NCBI RefSeq assembly: GCF_025717535.1
Contig: NZ_JAJIRO010000004.1
Location: 310,001-374,000, forward strand
Reading direction: 5' to 3'
Source: Paucibacter sp. Y2R2-4
GTDB taxonomy: Bacteria > Pseudomonadota > Gammaproteobacteria > Burkholderiales > Burkholderiaceae_C
Length of the DNA stretch: 64,000 bases
Position 1 is the first letter of the stretch, and each line of letters starts with the position of its first letter. Below the pieces are notes generated by a model. That model was not told the DNA's origin. It worked only from the letters and a program-made list of their open reading frames with translations, and did not search any database. The position numbers and the translations under genes are program-made. This document shows, piece after piece, positions 8,866-17,064 of this stretch.

Positions 8866-10539
8866 TCAGCTTTTGTCTCTTAGTTCACGGCGCAGGATTT
8901 TGCCGACCGGGGTCTTGGGCAGCTCATCGCGGAACTCAATGATCTTGGGGCGCTTGTAGCCGGTCAGATTGGCTTCGCAATAAGCGCGCACATCGGCCTC
9001 GGTGATGGCCGGGTTCTTGCGAACAATGACCACCTTGACCGCCTCGCCGGCCTTGGCATCGGGGATACCGACCGAGGCGCATTCCAAAATGCCGTCCATC
9101 TGCGTCAACACATCTTCCACCTCGTTGGGGTAGACGTTGAAGCCGCTGACCAAAATCATGTCCTTCTTGCGGTCCACGATGCGGAAGAAGCCGCGCTCGT
9201 CCATGGTGCCGATATCGCCAGTGCGGAAAAAGCCGTCGGCTGTCATGACTTGGGCGGTTTCATCGGGGCGCTGCCAGTAGCCGGCCATCACCTGCGGGCC
9301 ACGAATCGCGATCTCCCCGCGCTCGCCCGGCGCCACCGGCTGGCCGGCATCGTCCAGCAGGCACAGCTCGGTGCTGGGCATGGGCAGGCCGATGGAGCCG
9401 GTGTAGGCCGTGCTGTCGGTCGGGTTGCAGCTGGCCACCGGCGAGGTTTCGCTCAAGCCATAGCCTTCGCAAATCGGGCAACCGGTTTTCTCCAACCACA
9501 GCTTGGCCGTGGCTTGTTGCACCGCCATGCCGCCGCCCACCGCGATCACCAAACCGCTCCAATCGACGGTATTGAAGTCCGCATGGTTGGCCATGGCCAT
9601 GAACAAAGTGTTGACCGCAGGCAGGCTGTGGAAACGGTGCTTGGCCAATTCTTTGAAGGTGCCGGGAATATCGCGCGGGTTCGGAATCAAGACATTGCAG
9701 CCGCCCACATGCATGGACAACATCATGTTCGTGGTGAACCCGAAGATGTGATACAGCGGCAAAGCACAGATGCTGACCAGCTGCTCGCCCGCGGGGATCT
9801 TCTTCAGAGCCGGCCGATACCAGGCCTCGGCCTGCATCACATTGGCGACCAGGTTGCGATGCAGCAGCACCGCGCCCTTGGACACGCCCGTAGTGCCGCC
9901 GGTGTATTGCAGCACCGCGATGTCATTGGGCCCAACGTTAGGCACCTTGTAGCTCAGCTGACGGCCACGCGAGACGGCATCGTTGAAGGCCACGGCGCCC
10001 GGCAGCTCAAAGGCCGGCACCAGTTTCTTGACCTTGCGCACCACGTAATTGACGATCAGGCCCTTGGGGAAGCCCAACATATCGCCCATTGAGGCCAAGA
10101 TGACATGCTTGGTCGGGGTTTGCTGGATCACCTGCTGCAAGGTGGTCGCAAAATTCTCCAGGATGACGATGGCCTTGGCGCCGGCATCCTTGAGCTGATG
10201 CTCCAGTTCGCGCGGGGTGTAGAGCGGATTGACGTTGACCACCACATAACCAGCTCGCAGCACGGCAGACACCGCCACCGGGTACTGCATCACATTGGGC
10301 ATCATCAGCGCGACCCGGTCGCCCTTTTCCAGCCCCAGGCTTTGCAAATAGGCAGCCAAGGCACGCGAAGCCTCGTCCAGCTGCGCGAATGTGATCTGCC
10401 GGCCCATCATCTTGTAGGCCGCTTGGCTCGGGTACTTCTTGAACGCCGAGTCCATCAAATTCACCAGCGATGGGTACTCTTCGGCGTGGATCTCGGCAGG
10501 AACCCCTTCAGGGTAGTTCTTGAGCCAGGTCTTCTGCAT
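8866..10539 (-). CDS. fadD: Long-chain fatty acid--CoA ligase
   Basis: 557 residues. The start at 10539 (MQKTWLKNYPEGVP) is preceded by a GGAGA ribosome-binding site and is the usual start for betaproteobacterial FadD; the longer frame to 10665 is not needed. ANL-superfamily motifs are clear: the P-loop-like YTGGTTGVSKGA, the adenylate motif YGLSETSP, the hinge and FACS signature DGFFRTGDIGTMDERGFFRI, and the C-terminal lysine region TPVGKILRRELR. It activates long-chain fatty acids to acyl-CoA (via acyl-AMP) at the inner membrane for beta-oxidation or lipid synthesis. It stands alone, divergent from the polysaccharide island. Confidence 0.95.
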   Translation of the reverse strand: MQKTWLKNYPEGVPAEIHAEEYPSLVNLMDSAFKKYPSQAAYKMMGRQITFAQLDEASRALAAYLQSLGLEKGDRVALMMPNVMQYPVAVSAVLRAGYVVVNVNPLYTPRELEHQLKDAGAKAIVILENFATTLQQVIQQTPTKHVILASMGDMLGFPKGLIVNYVVRKVKKLVPAFELPGAVAFNDAVSRGRQLSYKVPNVGPNDIAVLQYTGGTTGVSKGAVLLHRNLVANVMQAEAWYRPALKKIPAGEQLVSICALPLYHIFGFTTNMMLSMHVGGCNVLIPNPRDIPGTFKELAKHRFHSLPAVNTLFMAMANHADFNTVDWSGLVIAVGGGMAVQQATAKLWLEKTGCPICEGYGLSETSPVASCNPTDSTAYTGSIGLPMPSTELCLLDDAGQPVAPGERGEIAIRGPQVMAGYWQRPDETAQVMTADGFFRTGDIGTMDERGFFRIVDRKKDMILVSGFNVYPNEVEDVLTQMDGILECASVGIPDAKAGEAVKVVIVRKNPAITEADVRAYCEANLTGYKRPKIIEFRDELPKTPVGKILRRELRDKS

Positions 10540-10704
10540 GGGTCTTGTCTCCGATCGTTTGGACCGGATTCTCGCCGATACGAGAAGCAAGCCCAATTGG
10601 TGGAAACTGCAGCAACTTTGCCTTATACGAGCCACCGCGTAGAAAAACTCAAGTTCAAGTGCCAATCCTTCAGTCGTGGGGGGTGAATCAAGCCAAAAGA
10701 GCTA

Positions 10705-10720
10705 AGGATAAGCTTATCCT
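10705..10720. repeat. 16-bp perfect palindrome in the intergenic region before the glycan island
   Basis: AGGATAAGCTTATCCT is its own reverse complement. It lies in the ~298-base space between divergent fadD (start 10539) and the flippase gene (start 10838), about 118 bases before the latter. It could be a dimeric-regulator operator. The rest of this spacer shows no gene. Confidence 0.4.
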
Positions 10721-10837
10721 GCGCCAAGCCTCTAGACTCACTGATGAATTCAAACGGCCGCCTAGGCATCAACAGGCCAAATGGAACGGAATGACAAAAA
10801 CCAAAGCCCTAAAACGATTCAATGAGATTCAAACGCA

Positions 10838-12076
10838 ATGCCCATAGCAACAGAGAGTAAAGCATGGCTGGCTGCCTTTTGGGATGCATTGCTGTTTGGA
10901 GTAATTTTTGGCCTCACCAACGTCATTTCCTACGGCTTCATCGTCATGACCGGCCGCAGCCTCAAACCTGCTGACTATGGGACGTTCAGTGCGCTCTTAG
11001 GCTTGATTTCACTGGGCGGCGTATTTGCCAACTCGATCCAGGCCGGCGCAACCCAAGCCGTCAAAACAAGCACAAATACGCTGAAACTGAACCAGGTGCT
11101 CGGTTCAACATGGAAGTACGCCGCGCTTGGTGCGGCCACCCTGATAGCAGTGCTGTTCGCCTTCAAACAACAACTGAACGCCAACACTTCGCAAATTTTT
11201 ATCGGCGGACTCTGTCTGTTTGCCATGATCATAAGTTCTGCAGTACTCGGCTACCTCGCCGGCACCGGTAAGGTCCGGGCCCAGGCTGACCTTGCCTGCT
11301 ATGGAGCAATTGCCCGCCTAGCCGCAGGTTGGATCTTACTGACAGCGGGATTTGGTATCAGCGGCGCGCTGGGTGGCTACGTTATAAATTATTTTTTCAT
11401 ATTTTTATTGGCAGTACTATACAAACGAAGCAAAGACCCACACAACCATACCAAAATCGCTTCGCAAACCAAAAATATCAAAATCGAAATGTCAACTTTG
11501 CTCATCTTTATGTTGACACACGCGACTTTCACACTTGACCAATTTGCAATTCAATTCTTCAATCCAAGTGTCAGTGGTGACTATGCCGCCGCCGCAACGA
11601 TTGCAAAACTTACGTTCTTTACTGCCTACCCCGTCATCGCCATCGCTTACCCGCGCATGCTGACTGAAACAAGCCGGTCGGCACGAATAAAAACACTCAC
11701 ACTAACTGCCGTAGTGATTTTAATCAGCGGCACTGGCTTGGTGACTGTGCTGCATGTATTCCCGCACGCCATCACCAAAATATTCTTTGGTTCTCAATTT
11801 GAAACAGCCGCAGATAGTACGTCAATGTTAGCGCTCGGCGTGTTGTTCTTTTCGATGTCGGTACTTGCCATGCATGCCATGATTGCCTGGAGATGCAACC
11901 CAGTGCACATACCTTTAGCGGTGCTGCTAGGTGTTGGTTTTTTGTTGCATGCAAACCGACATCAATCCATCAGCCAATTTTCTGAAAATCAGATGGCTAT
12001 ATATTTCGTTCAAATGCTGATTCTTTGGTTCAGTCTAGGATATTGTCTTTACAAAGATTCAGATCGCCTCAACTAA
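10838..12076 (+). CDS. Polysaccharide flippase-like (Wzx/MATE-fold) membrane protein
   Basis: 412 residues with about twelve hydrophobic segments and a short cytoplasmic N-terminus. The N-terminal segment (FGLTNVISYGFIVMTGRSLKPADYGTFSALLG, in pieces) matches the start of Wzx/RfbX-type oligosaccharide flippases and related capsule exporters, which flip undecaprenyl-linked units across the inner membrane. The protein has no enzymatic motif. It is the first gene of the glycan island and is followed 19 bases later by a glycosyltransferase. Base composition drops here relative to fadD, in line with horizontal transfer of the island. Confidence 0.75.
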   Translation: MPIATESKAWLAAFWDALLFGVIFGLTNVISYGFIVMTGRSLKPADYGTFSALLGLISLGGVFANSIQAGATQAVKTSTNTLKLNQVLGSTWKYAALGAATLIAVLFAFKQQLNANTSQIFIGGLCLFAMIISSAVLGYLAGTGKVRAQADLACYGAIARLAAGWILLTAGFGISGALGGYVINYFFIFLLAVLYKRSKDPHNHTKIASQTKNIKIEMSTLLIFMLTHATFTLDQFAIQFFNPSVSGDYAAAATIAKLTFFTAYPVIAIAYPRMLTETSRSARIKTLTLTAVVILISGTGLVTVLHVFPHAITKIFFGSQFETAADSTSMLALGVLFFSMSVLAMHAMIAWRCNPVHIPLAVLLGVGFLLHANRHQSISQFSENQMAIYFVQMLILWFSLGYCLYKDSDRLN

Positions 12077-12095
12077 GTAAACAAGATCTTCCTCA

Positions 12096-13112
12096 ATGAG
12101 CGCAACACAAATTCAGGCCCGAGATAAATCATCAACGATGTCAAAATCTCCTAGGATCGCGGTAGTAATTCCCTGCTTCAAGGTAAAAGCACACATACTG
12201 GATGTTATCGGCGGCATTGGTCTGGATGTGGATGTCATCTATGCAGTCGATGATTGCTGCCCTCAAGAAACAGCGAACTTCCTCGCAGAAAATTGCCGCG
12301 ATTCTCGCGTTCGAATCATCCGCAACCCTATAAACCTTGGAGTTGGCGGAGCTGTCATGGCGGGCTATAGGGCCGCAATCGAAGAAGGAATCACCGTTGT
12401 CGTCAAGGTCGATGGTGATGGGCAAATGGACCCACAATTGATACCCAGCTTCATCGCTCCAATTTTAACGGGCCAAGCGGACTATACAAAAGGTAACCGA
12501 TTCTTCGATTTAGAGCAAATCAGGTCAATGCCCAAGATGCGTCTTTTTGGCAATGCTGTATTGTCCTTCATGGCAAAGATATCGACCGGCTACTGGGATT
12601 TATTCGACCCTACCAATGGCTATACCGCGATTCATACTGACGTTGCCAAGCTTCTGCCATTCGACCGAATCAGCAACAGGTATTTCTTCGAAACCGACAT
12701 GCTATTTCGGCTCAATACGATCAAAGCTGTCGCTGTCGACGTCCCCATGCATGCAAAATATGCGGACGAGGTCAGCAATTTAAAAATTTCGAAAATCATT
12801 GGGGAATTTCTTTACAAGCACGCCAGGAATTGTTCAAAGAGGATTTTCTATAACTATTATTTACGAGACCTTTCGATTGCATCAATTGAACTCCCACTCG
12901 GGATCAGCATGCTTGCTTTTGGTAGCATATTCGGCACTTACAGTTGGATTAATTCTGCAAGTATTGGTTCGCCGACACCCGCCGGCACCGTCATGCTTGC
13001 TGCCCTACCTATCCTCGTTGGAATTCAATTAATACTTGCGTTCCTTGGATACGATATTGCATCAGTGCCACGTAGAGTTCGGCACCGGACGCCAGTCCAG
13101 AGCATGCAGTAG
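12096..13112 (+). CDS. Family 2 glycosyltransferase, dolichyl-phosphate mannosyltransferase-like, membrane anchored
   Basis: 338 residues. The GT-A domain starts with IAVVIPCFKVK and carries the nucleotide-sugar acidic motif VVKVDGDGQMDP. The acceptor-side segment DPTNGYTAI is typical of the DPM1/GtrB branch. Two hydrophobic helices close the protein (~residues 265-325), as in GtrB-like enzymes that charge undecaprenyl phosphate. An in-frame ATG at 12138 (MSKSPRIAVV) is an equally good start. It transfers a sugar to a lipid carrier, probably within the same surface-glycan pathway as the flippase 19 bases upstream. The sugar is not predictable. Confidence 0.85.
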   Translation: MSATQIQARDKSSTMSKSPRIAVVIPCFKVKAHILDVIGGIGLDVDVIYAVDDCCPQETANFLAENCRDSRVRIIRNPINLGVGGAVMAGYRAAIEEGITVVVKVDGDGQMDPQLIPSFIAPILTGQADYTKGNRFFDLEQIRSMPKMRLFGNAVLSFMAKISTGYWDLFDPTNGYTAIHTDVAKLLPFDRISNRYFFETDMLFRLNTIKAVAVDVPMHAKYADEVSNLKISKIIGEFLYKHARNCSKRIFYNYYLRDLSIASIELPLGISMLAFGSIFGTYSWINSASIGSPTPAGTVMLAALPILVGIQLILAFLGYDIASVPRRVRHRTPVQSMQ

Positions 13113-13124
13113 TCACCAATTTTT

Positions 13125-13141
13125 GCGAATTTATTATTCGC
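13125..13141. terminator. Weak hairpin after the DPM1-like gene
   Basis: GCGAAT-TTATT-ATTCGC forms a perfect 6-bp stem, 12 bases after the stop at 13112. There is no good U-run after it on the plus strand, so it is at most a weak terminator or an mRNA 3' stabiliser. The rest of the 147-base spacer is AT-rich. Confidence 0.3.
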
Positions 13142-13259
13142 CGGGACGGATGCTTTAAGAACGCGCATCATTACATTAATTAAATTAATCATCCAATCTT
13201 GCCGATTTTCCAGAGTAAATTAACATAAATCAACTCACTCGAAATTCAGGCATTTCAAA

Positions 13260-14186
13260 ATGAAAATACTTTTTGCTATTCCATTTTTCAGTAACGTCGA
13301 CTTACTAAAGGAAACAATCGATAGCGTATTGAAACAAACCAATTCTAGTTGGAACTTAGTTATTCTCGATGACTCTATTTCACTAGCAGAAGCCGCAAGT
13401 GTAGAGTCTTTGGTGTACGGACTAAGAGACAATCGAGTCACGCTGCGTAGAAATCATGAAAATCTTGGCATGGCCAAGAACTGGAATCAAGCGTTAGACT
13501 TGGGCTGTGAATTTGATTTAGTTAATATATTACATGCTGACGATAAATTATGCCCAGACTTTGCCGAAAATATGTTAGGAGCCGCCGAGAAATTTCCAGA
13601 TGTTGATGCTTTTTTCGCCCGCACGGAAATAATAGACGCTTCGGGGAAAAATATATTCTCGTTTGCCGATCGGTACAAAGAGAAATTGATTCCACTATCG
13701 AAAAATGGATTGATTTATTTGGAAGGCCTCCCGGCAGTAAATAGCCTGATATCTGGAAACTACATTTTTTGCCCAACTTTGTGCTATCGCCCCGAAAGAA
13801 CGAGTCTGCGCTTCAATTCAGAATTAAAGATGGTTCTTGATTTTGATCTCATTCTTAGAGGATTGCTGTCCGGAAAGAAATATCTAGGTTTGTATACCCA
13901 CCAAACTTACCAGTACAGGAGACACAAAGAGAACGCAACATCGGTCATGACAAAATCCCTCCTTAGATTCAAAGAAGAAGTTCAACTGTACGACTGGTTG
14001 TCCGCAGAATTACGGAATTCAGGGAAATTAAAAATGTCTCATAAGGCCCAAAGGAAAACTATAGTTAAGTTAAATATTTGCTTTCAAATTGCATCTTCAA
14101 TATTCAATATTGAATTTAAGCAAGCCCTCATATATTTTAGATTTTTAGTGGCGCTGCTGGCATCCAATCCAATCAACCGAACTTAG
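13260..14186 (+). CDS. Family 2 glycosyltransferase
   Basis: 308 residues. A GT-A fold begins directly at the N-terminus (KILFAIPFFSNVDLLKETI). The segments VILDDSISLAEAA, RNHENLGMAKNWNQAL and ILHADDKLCPDF follow, the last carrying the metal-binding acidic residues. There is no membrane segment. This gene is the most AT-rich stretch of the window, clearly unlike the GC-rich neighbours, which points to recent foreign origin. It presumably adds a sugar to the island's surface glycan. The AT-rich 147-base spacer before it may hold its own promoter. Confidence 0.85.
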   Translation: MKILFAIPFFSNVDLLKETIDSVLKQTNSSWNLVILDDSISLAEAASVESLVYGLRDNRVTLRRNHENLGMAKNWNQALDLGCEFDLVNILHADDKLCPDFAENMLGAAEKFPDVDAFFARTEIIDASGKNIFSFADRYKEKLIPLSKNGLIYLEGLPAVNSLISGNYIFCPTLCYRPERTSLRFNSELKMVLDFDLILRGLLSGKKYLGLYTHQTYQYRRHKENATSVMTKSLLRFKEEVQLYDWLSAELRNSGKLKMSHKAQRKTIVKLNICFQIASSIFNIEFKQALIYFRFLVALLASNPINRT

Positions 14187-14247
14187 GAATTTCTGCTAAA
14201 TTATTTATCAGCAGTTGGTGGTTTTACTGAGTAAAACTATTTGACAG

Positions 14248-14415
14248 ATGAGTGGCGTGAAATTTTTAGAAATGTGCATTCATATACCAGCTGATCAACA
14301 GGCCCCCGTCACTGATGTGGGGGCCAAAGTTCTGGCCGACAACATCGGCTCGATGATGTGCATCGCGGCTGCCAACCAGGCCGATTTGGGGCTCGTTCAG
14401 ACTCCATGCCGGTAA
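14248..14415 (+). CDS. Possible 55-residue small ORF or gene remnant
   Basis: An ATG at 14248 opens a frame ending at TAA 14413-14415, overlapping the acyltransferase start at 14406 by 10 bases. The product begins MSGVKFLEMC and ends LGLVQTPCR. No family is recognised. Base composition switches from AT-rich to GC-rich inside it, around 14300, so it may be a chimeric junction or the tail of a lost gene rather than a functional peptide. The same interval contains a GC hairpin (GGCCCCC…GGGGGCC, ~14299-14323). Confidence 0.25.
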   Translation: MSGVKFLEMCIHIPADQQAPVTDVGAKVLADNIGSMMCIAAANQADLGLVQTPCR

Positions 14416-15488
14416 GAACACTTGACTCCATCCTGAGCAGGGACCAGAACAACTTCGACTTGGTCCGGATGATCGCTGCCCTGGCAGTGATTTTCGGCCA
14501 CGCCTTTTCGCTACATCCTACGGGTGGGGCTGTCGAGCCCCTCAACAAGGTATTCGGTTTTACCTATTCAGGCGCCGTTGCGGTTGACGTGTTCTTTTTT
14601 CTGAGTGGTCTTCTCATCACGGGGAGCTTCTGCCAGAGCCGGAGCGTCTTTCGCTTCGTGGTGATGCGAGTCGCCAGAATCTGGCCTGGGCTGCTTGCGT
14701 GTCTTTGCATGACCGTCTTTGTACTAGGTCCACTGATCACATCAATGCCCCTGTGGCACTACATCACCTCCTGGCACACCCGCGAGTACATGTTGAGAAA
14801 CGTACTACTCCAAAATATCAGCTACACGCTGCCTGGCGTATTCATTTCAAATCATTACCCCGGTGCGGTCAACGGCTCCTTATGGACCTTGCCCATCGAA
14901 ATCCGTTGTTACGCAATGGTGCTGCTAATGGGCTGTCTTGGCGTCTTCAAAACAAAGCAACGCTGCTTGCTAGTCGTCATGGGGCTAACTCTGTTGTTAT
15001 GGCCGACCGGCTTCGGACCGGCACCTGAGATTTTTAAGTTAAATGCATCAGGCGAAGAAAAGATGCCCCTGCTGTTTGCGCTAGGGATGGTTTGCTATGT
15101 TTGCCGTCACAGCATCCGCATCGACGCACGACTTTCGGGCGCGGCTTTGCTAGTCGCGCTCAGCATGCAGGGGACATGGCTGGGGATTGCTGCCTTTTAT
15201 TGCTTTGTGGTCAACACAGTGCTGGTATTGAGCGCCTGGAAGGCGCTGCGCGTTCGCCTACCTGGCGACTATTCTTACGGCATCTACATCTATGGCTTCG
15301 TCGCGCAGCAGTATTTGGCTCACGCGCTGCCGGAACTGAAAGCGTATCCCAGTTTGCTGATTTCCATTCCAATGACGTGTGCGTTGGCTGCGCTCAGCTG
15401 GCATGCGGTCGAGAAGCCGGGCATGCGTCTAGGGCGCATGCTGGCTGATTGGCGCGAACGTGGCCGAACGGTTGCAGATGCGGCCTAA
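14406..15488 (+). CDS. OafA/AT3-type membrane acyltransferase
   Basis: 360 residues with about ten hydrophobic segments. The start at 14406 gives MPVRTLDSILSRDQNNFD, a normal N-terminus for the family. Acyltransferase-3 motifs are visible: the first helix DLVRMIAALAVIFGHAF with the catalytic-type His, FFFLSGLLITGSF, the basic VARIWPGL segment, and LPIEIRCYAMVLL. Members O-acetylate polysaccharides or lipids, using acetyl donors on the cytoplasmic side. In this island it would decorate the O-antigen or capsule. Composition is GC-richer than the preceding glycosyltransferase. Confidence 0.9.
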   Translation: MPVRTLDSILSRDQNNFDLVRMIAALAVIFGHAFSLHPTGGAVEPLNKVFGFTYSGAVAVDVFFFLSGLLITGSFCQSRSVFRFVVMRVARIWPGLLACLCMTVFVLGPLITSMPLWHYITSWHTREYMLRNVLLQNISYTLPGVFISNHYPGAVNGSLWTLPIEIRCYAMVLLMGCLGVFKTKQRCLLVVMGLTLLLWPTGFGPAPEIFKLNASGEEKMPLLFALGMVCYVCRHSIRIDARLSGAALLVALSMQGTWLGIAAFYCFVVNTVLVLSAWKALRVRLPGDYSYGIYIYGFVAQQYLAHALPELKAYPSLLISIPMTCALAALSWHAVEKPGMRLGRMLADWRERGRTVADAA

Positions 15489-15884
15489 AGAGAAGTGGAA
15501 GTAAGCGCTGCTTGGTCCGGACTTCGGCACACCCAAGAGCATTCTTTCCTATACGGGCGGATTGAGGCAGCGACTGGTGCCACACAAGGTGCTTTTGCAT
15601 TGGCGACAATTTGACCACCACCGCGCAGGCCCTTGAACTGGTCGCCGCTACCAGGGAATCGATTCTTCCCGGGCCGCTCTCAAGCCGCCAACTCCATTCA
15701 GTAAAACCGCAACCCTCGGCTTGCTACAAGGGTTGATGGCTTATGTTGGGAGGATTTCAGAATGTGCGTCAAACACCAAGGACGGATTGAACGAAGTCAC
15801 GTGGTAGTTGTATCCAATCCGACGCTTCATTACGCAATGATTAATTGAGAGAGTTGCAAAAAAGCGCTAAAAGGGTATGGTTCA
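15489..15884 (+). other. 396-base stretch without a convincing gene, coding-like debris
   Basis: Short open stretches read in different frames, for example LGPDFGTPKSILSYTGG near the start and LTTTAQALELVAATRES around 15615-15660. Both are interrupted, by stops or by frame, before forming a gene. This looks like debris of a decayed gene between the acyltransferase and the methyltransferase. No family is recognised. Confidence 0.35.
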
Positions 15885-16538
15885 GTGATGAAGTCAATGC
15901 CCCCGACCACCCAGGACTCTGCCTACACCGACCGATTGGTTCAATTGCCGGCACAAGGGTGGAAGAAGCGGTTCAATGTCCAGGCGCCTTACCGCTGGAA
16001 TTTGCGCCGGCTCGACCCCGGATTTACTCTCGAGATCGGCTGCGGTATCGGGCGCATGCTTTCACACCTTGATGGCAATGGTGTCGGTCTCGATCACAAT
16101 GCGACTTCGGTTGCGTATGCAAGGAAACTTGGGCTCCAGGCTTTCACGCCCGACGAATTCAAAGCATCCCAGTTTGCCAGCCCTCATTGTTTTGATTCTT
16201 TGCTACTGGCCCATGTGGCTGAACACATGACCCGCGCACAGCTCGTCCCTCTGATCACCGAGTATCTTTCATATCTACGCCCAGGCGCGAAAATCATCCT
16301 CATTACTCCGCAGGAGGCAGGATTTGCGAGTGATCCGACACACGTGGAATTCATGGATCTGACGGCGCTCCGGGCGGTAGCCGCTCAACTTGACTGCCCA
16401 GTTGTCCACGCTTTTTCGTTTCCGTTTCCGCGCTGGGTCGGACGATTTTTTACCTACAACGAGTTTGTGCTGATTGCGATCCACTCACCGGCTTCAAGTG
16501 AACAAGGCGAGGCTAGAGAAGGCACTGACACGACTTGA
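15885..16538 (+). CDS. Class I SAM-dependent methyltransferase (Methyltransf_11/23 type)
   Basis: 217 residues; start GTG 15885 or ATG 15888. Motif I is clear (FTLEIGCGIGRMLSHLDGNG), followed by GLDHNATSVAYA (acidic-loop region), the motif-II-like DSLLLAHVAEHM and the motif-III-like LRPGAKIILITPQE. This is the UbiE/COQ5-like small-molecule methyltransferase fold. In glycan islands such enzymes methylate sugars or cap chain ends, which is the favoured but unproven role here. No RNA- or DNA-binding additions are seen. Confidence 0.85.
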   Translation: MMKSMPPTTQDSAYTDRLVQLPAQGWKKRFNVQAPYRWNLRRLDPGFTLEIGCGIGRMLSHLDGNGVGLDHNATSVAYARKLGLQAFTPDEFKASQFASPHCFDSLLLAHVAEHMTRAQLVPLITEYLSYLRPGAKIILITPQEAGFASDPTHVEFMDLTALRAVAAQLDCPVVHAFSFPFPRWVGRFFTYNEFVLIAIHSPASSEQGEAREGTDTT

Positions 16539-16556
16539 ATTGCGGCCATGGCCTTA

Positions 16557-16880
16557 GCAGGCTGTTGGAGTAACCTGCACCCTAATCGTGCATTGATTTC
16601 GAATGAGGCGCAGTTCTCGCAGCCAAGAATAACTGGCCCCATTTAGATGGTTTTGAGCCTGTTTTGCGACCCTAAAGGGATCCATTTCTCTCAGAACGTC
16701 ATCTTTGGACAGATTTTTCCCAAGGTACGCATACACACCAAATTGGATGCCCGATGGTCAGCACGAACAGCTGATCCACTTTATTCAAACCGCGCGCAAC
16801 TTCACCTGACCAAATCCCCAGGCCGTTTTGGCCCAACCAAAGCCTTGTTCGATCAGCAATTGGCATTCACGAACTAACGG
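16557..16880 (-). pseudogene. Decayed 3' end of an IS5-type transposase with terminal repeat
   Basis: Reading the minus strand from about 16880 gives LLIEQGFGWAKTAWGFGQ, then after a one-base shift LRGLNKVDQLFVLT, then after another shift NLVCMRTLGK. This order (IEQxFGWxKT, RGLxxVDQxFVLT, AYNLxRMRTLG) is the C-terminal signature of IS5/IS1182-like DDE transposases. At least two frameshifts make it non-functional. The plus-strand sequence GCAGGCTGTTGGAG at 16557-16570 looks like the terminal inverted repeat of such elements. The rest of the element is missing, so it is a truncated relic at the edge of the glycan island. Confidence 0.65.
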
Positions 16881-17064
16881 GACTAAGCGCGGCCCATTTT
16901 TATCAGTGCAGGAACAACGTGAATTAAACATTTACTCCCTTCCCAGCACTCCTTTAGACCCGATTTTATTTATCTACTGCTAGATGGGCTGAGTATCCAA
17001 TTGCTAGTTTTTACCCCCTTTTTTCAAGTCCCTGATGAACCGTGACACTTCTACCAGAGCTAAC
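16881..17064. other. AT-rich spacer after IS relic, no gene seen
   Basis: This segment between the transposase relic and the stop of the membrane protein at 17065 shows no coding pattern. A C-run followed by a T-run (ACCCCCTTTTTT, about 17010-17021) is present but not in a convincing terminator arrangement. Confidence 0.4.
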
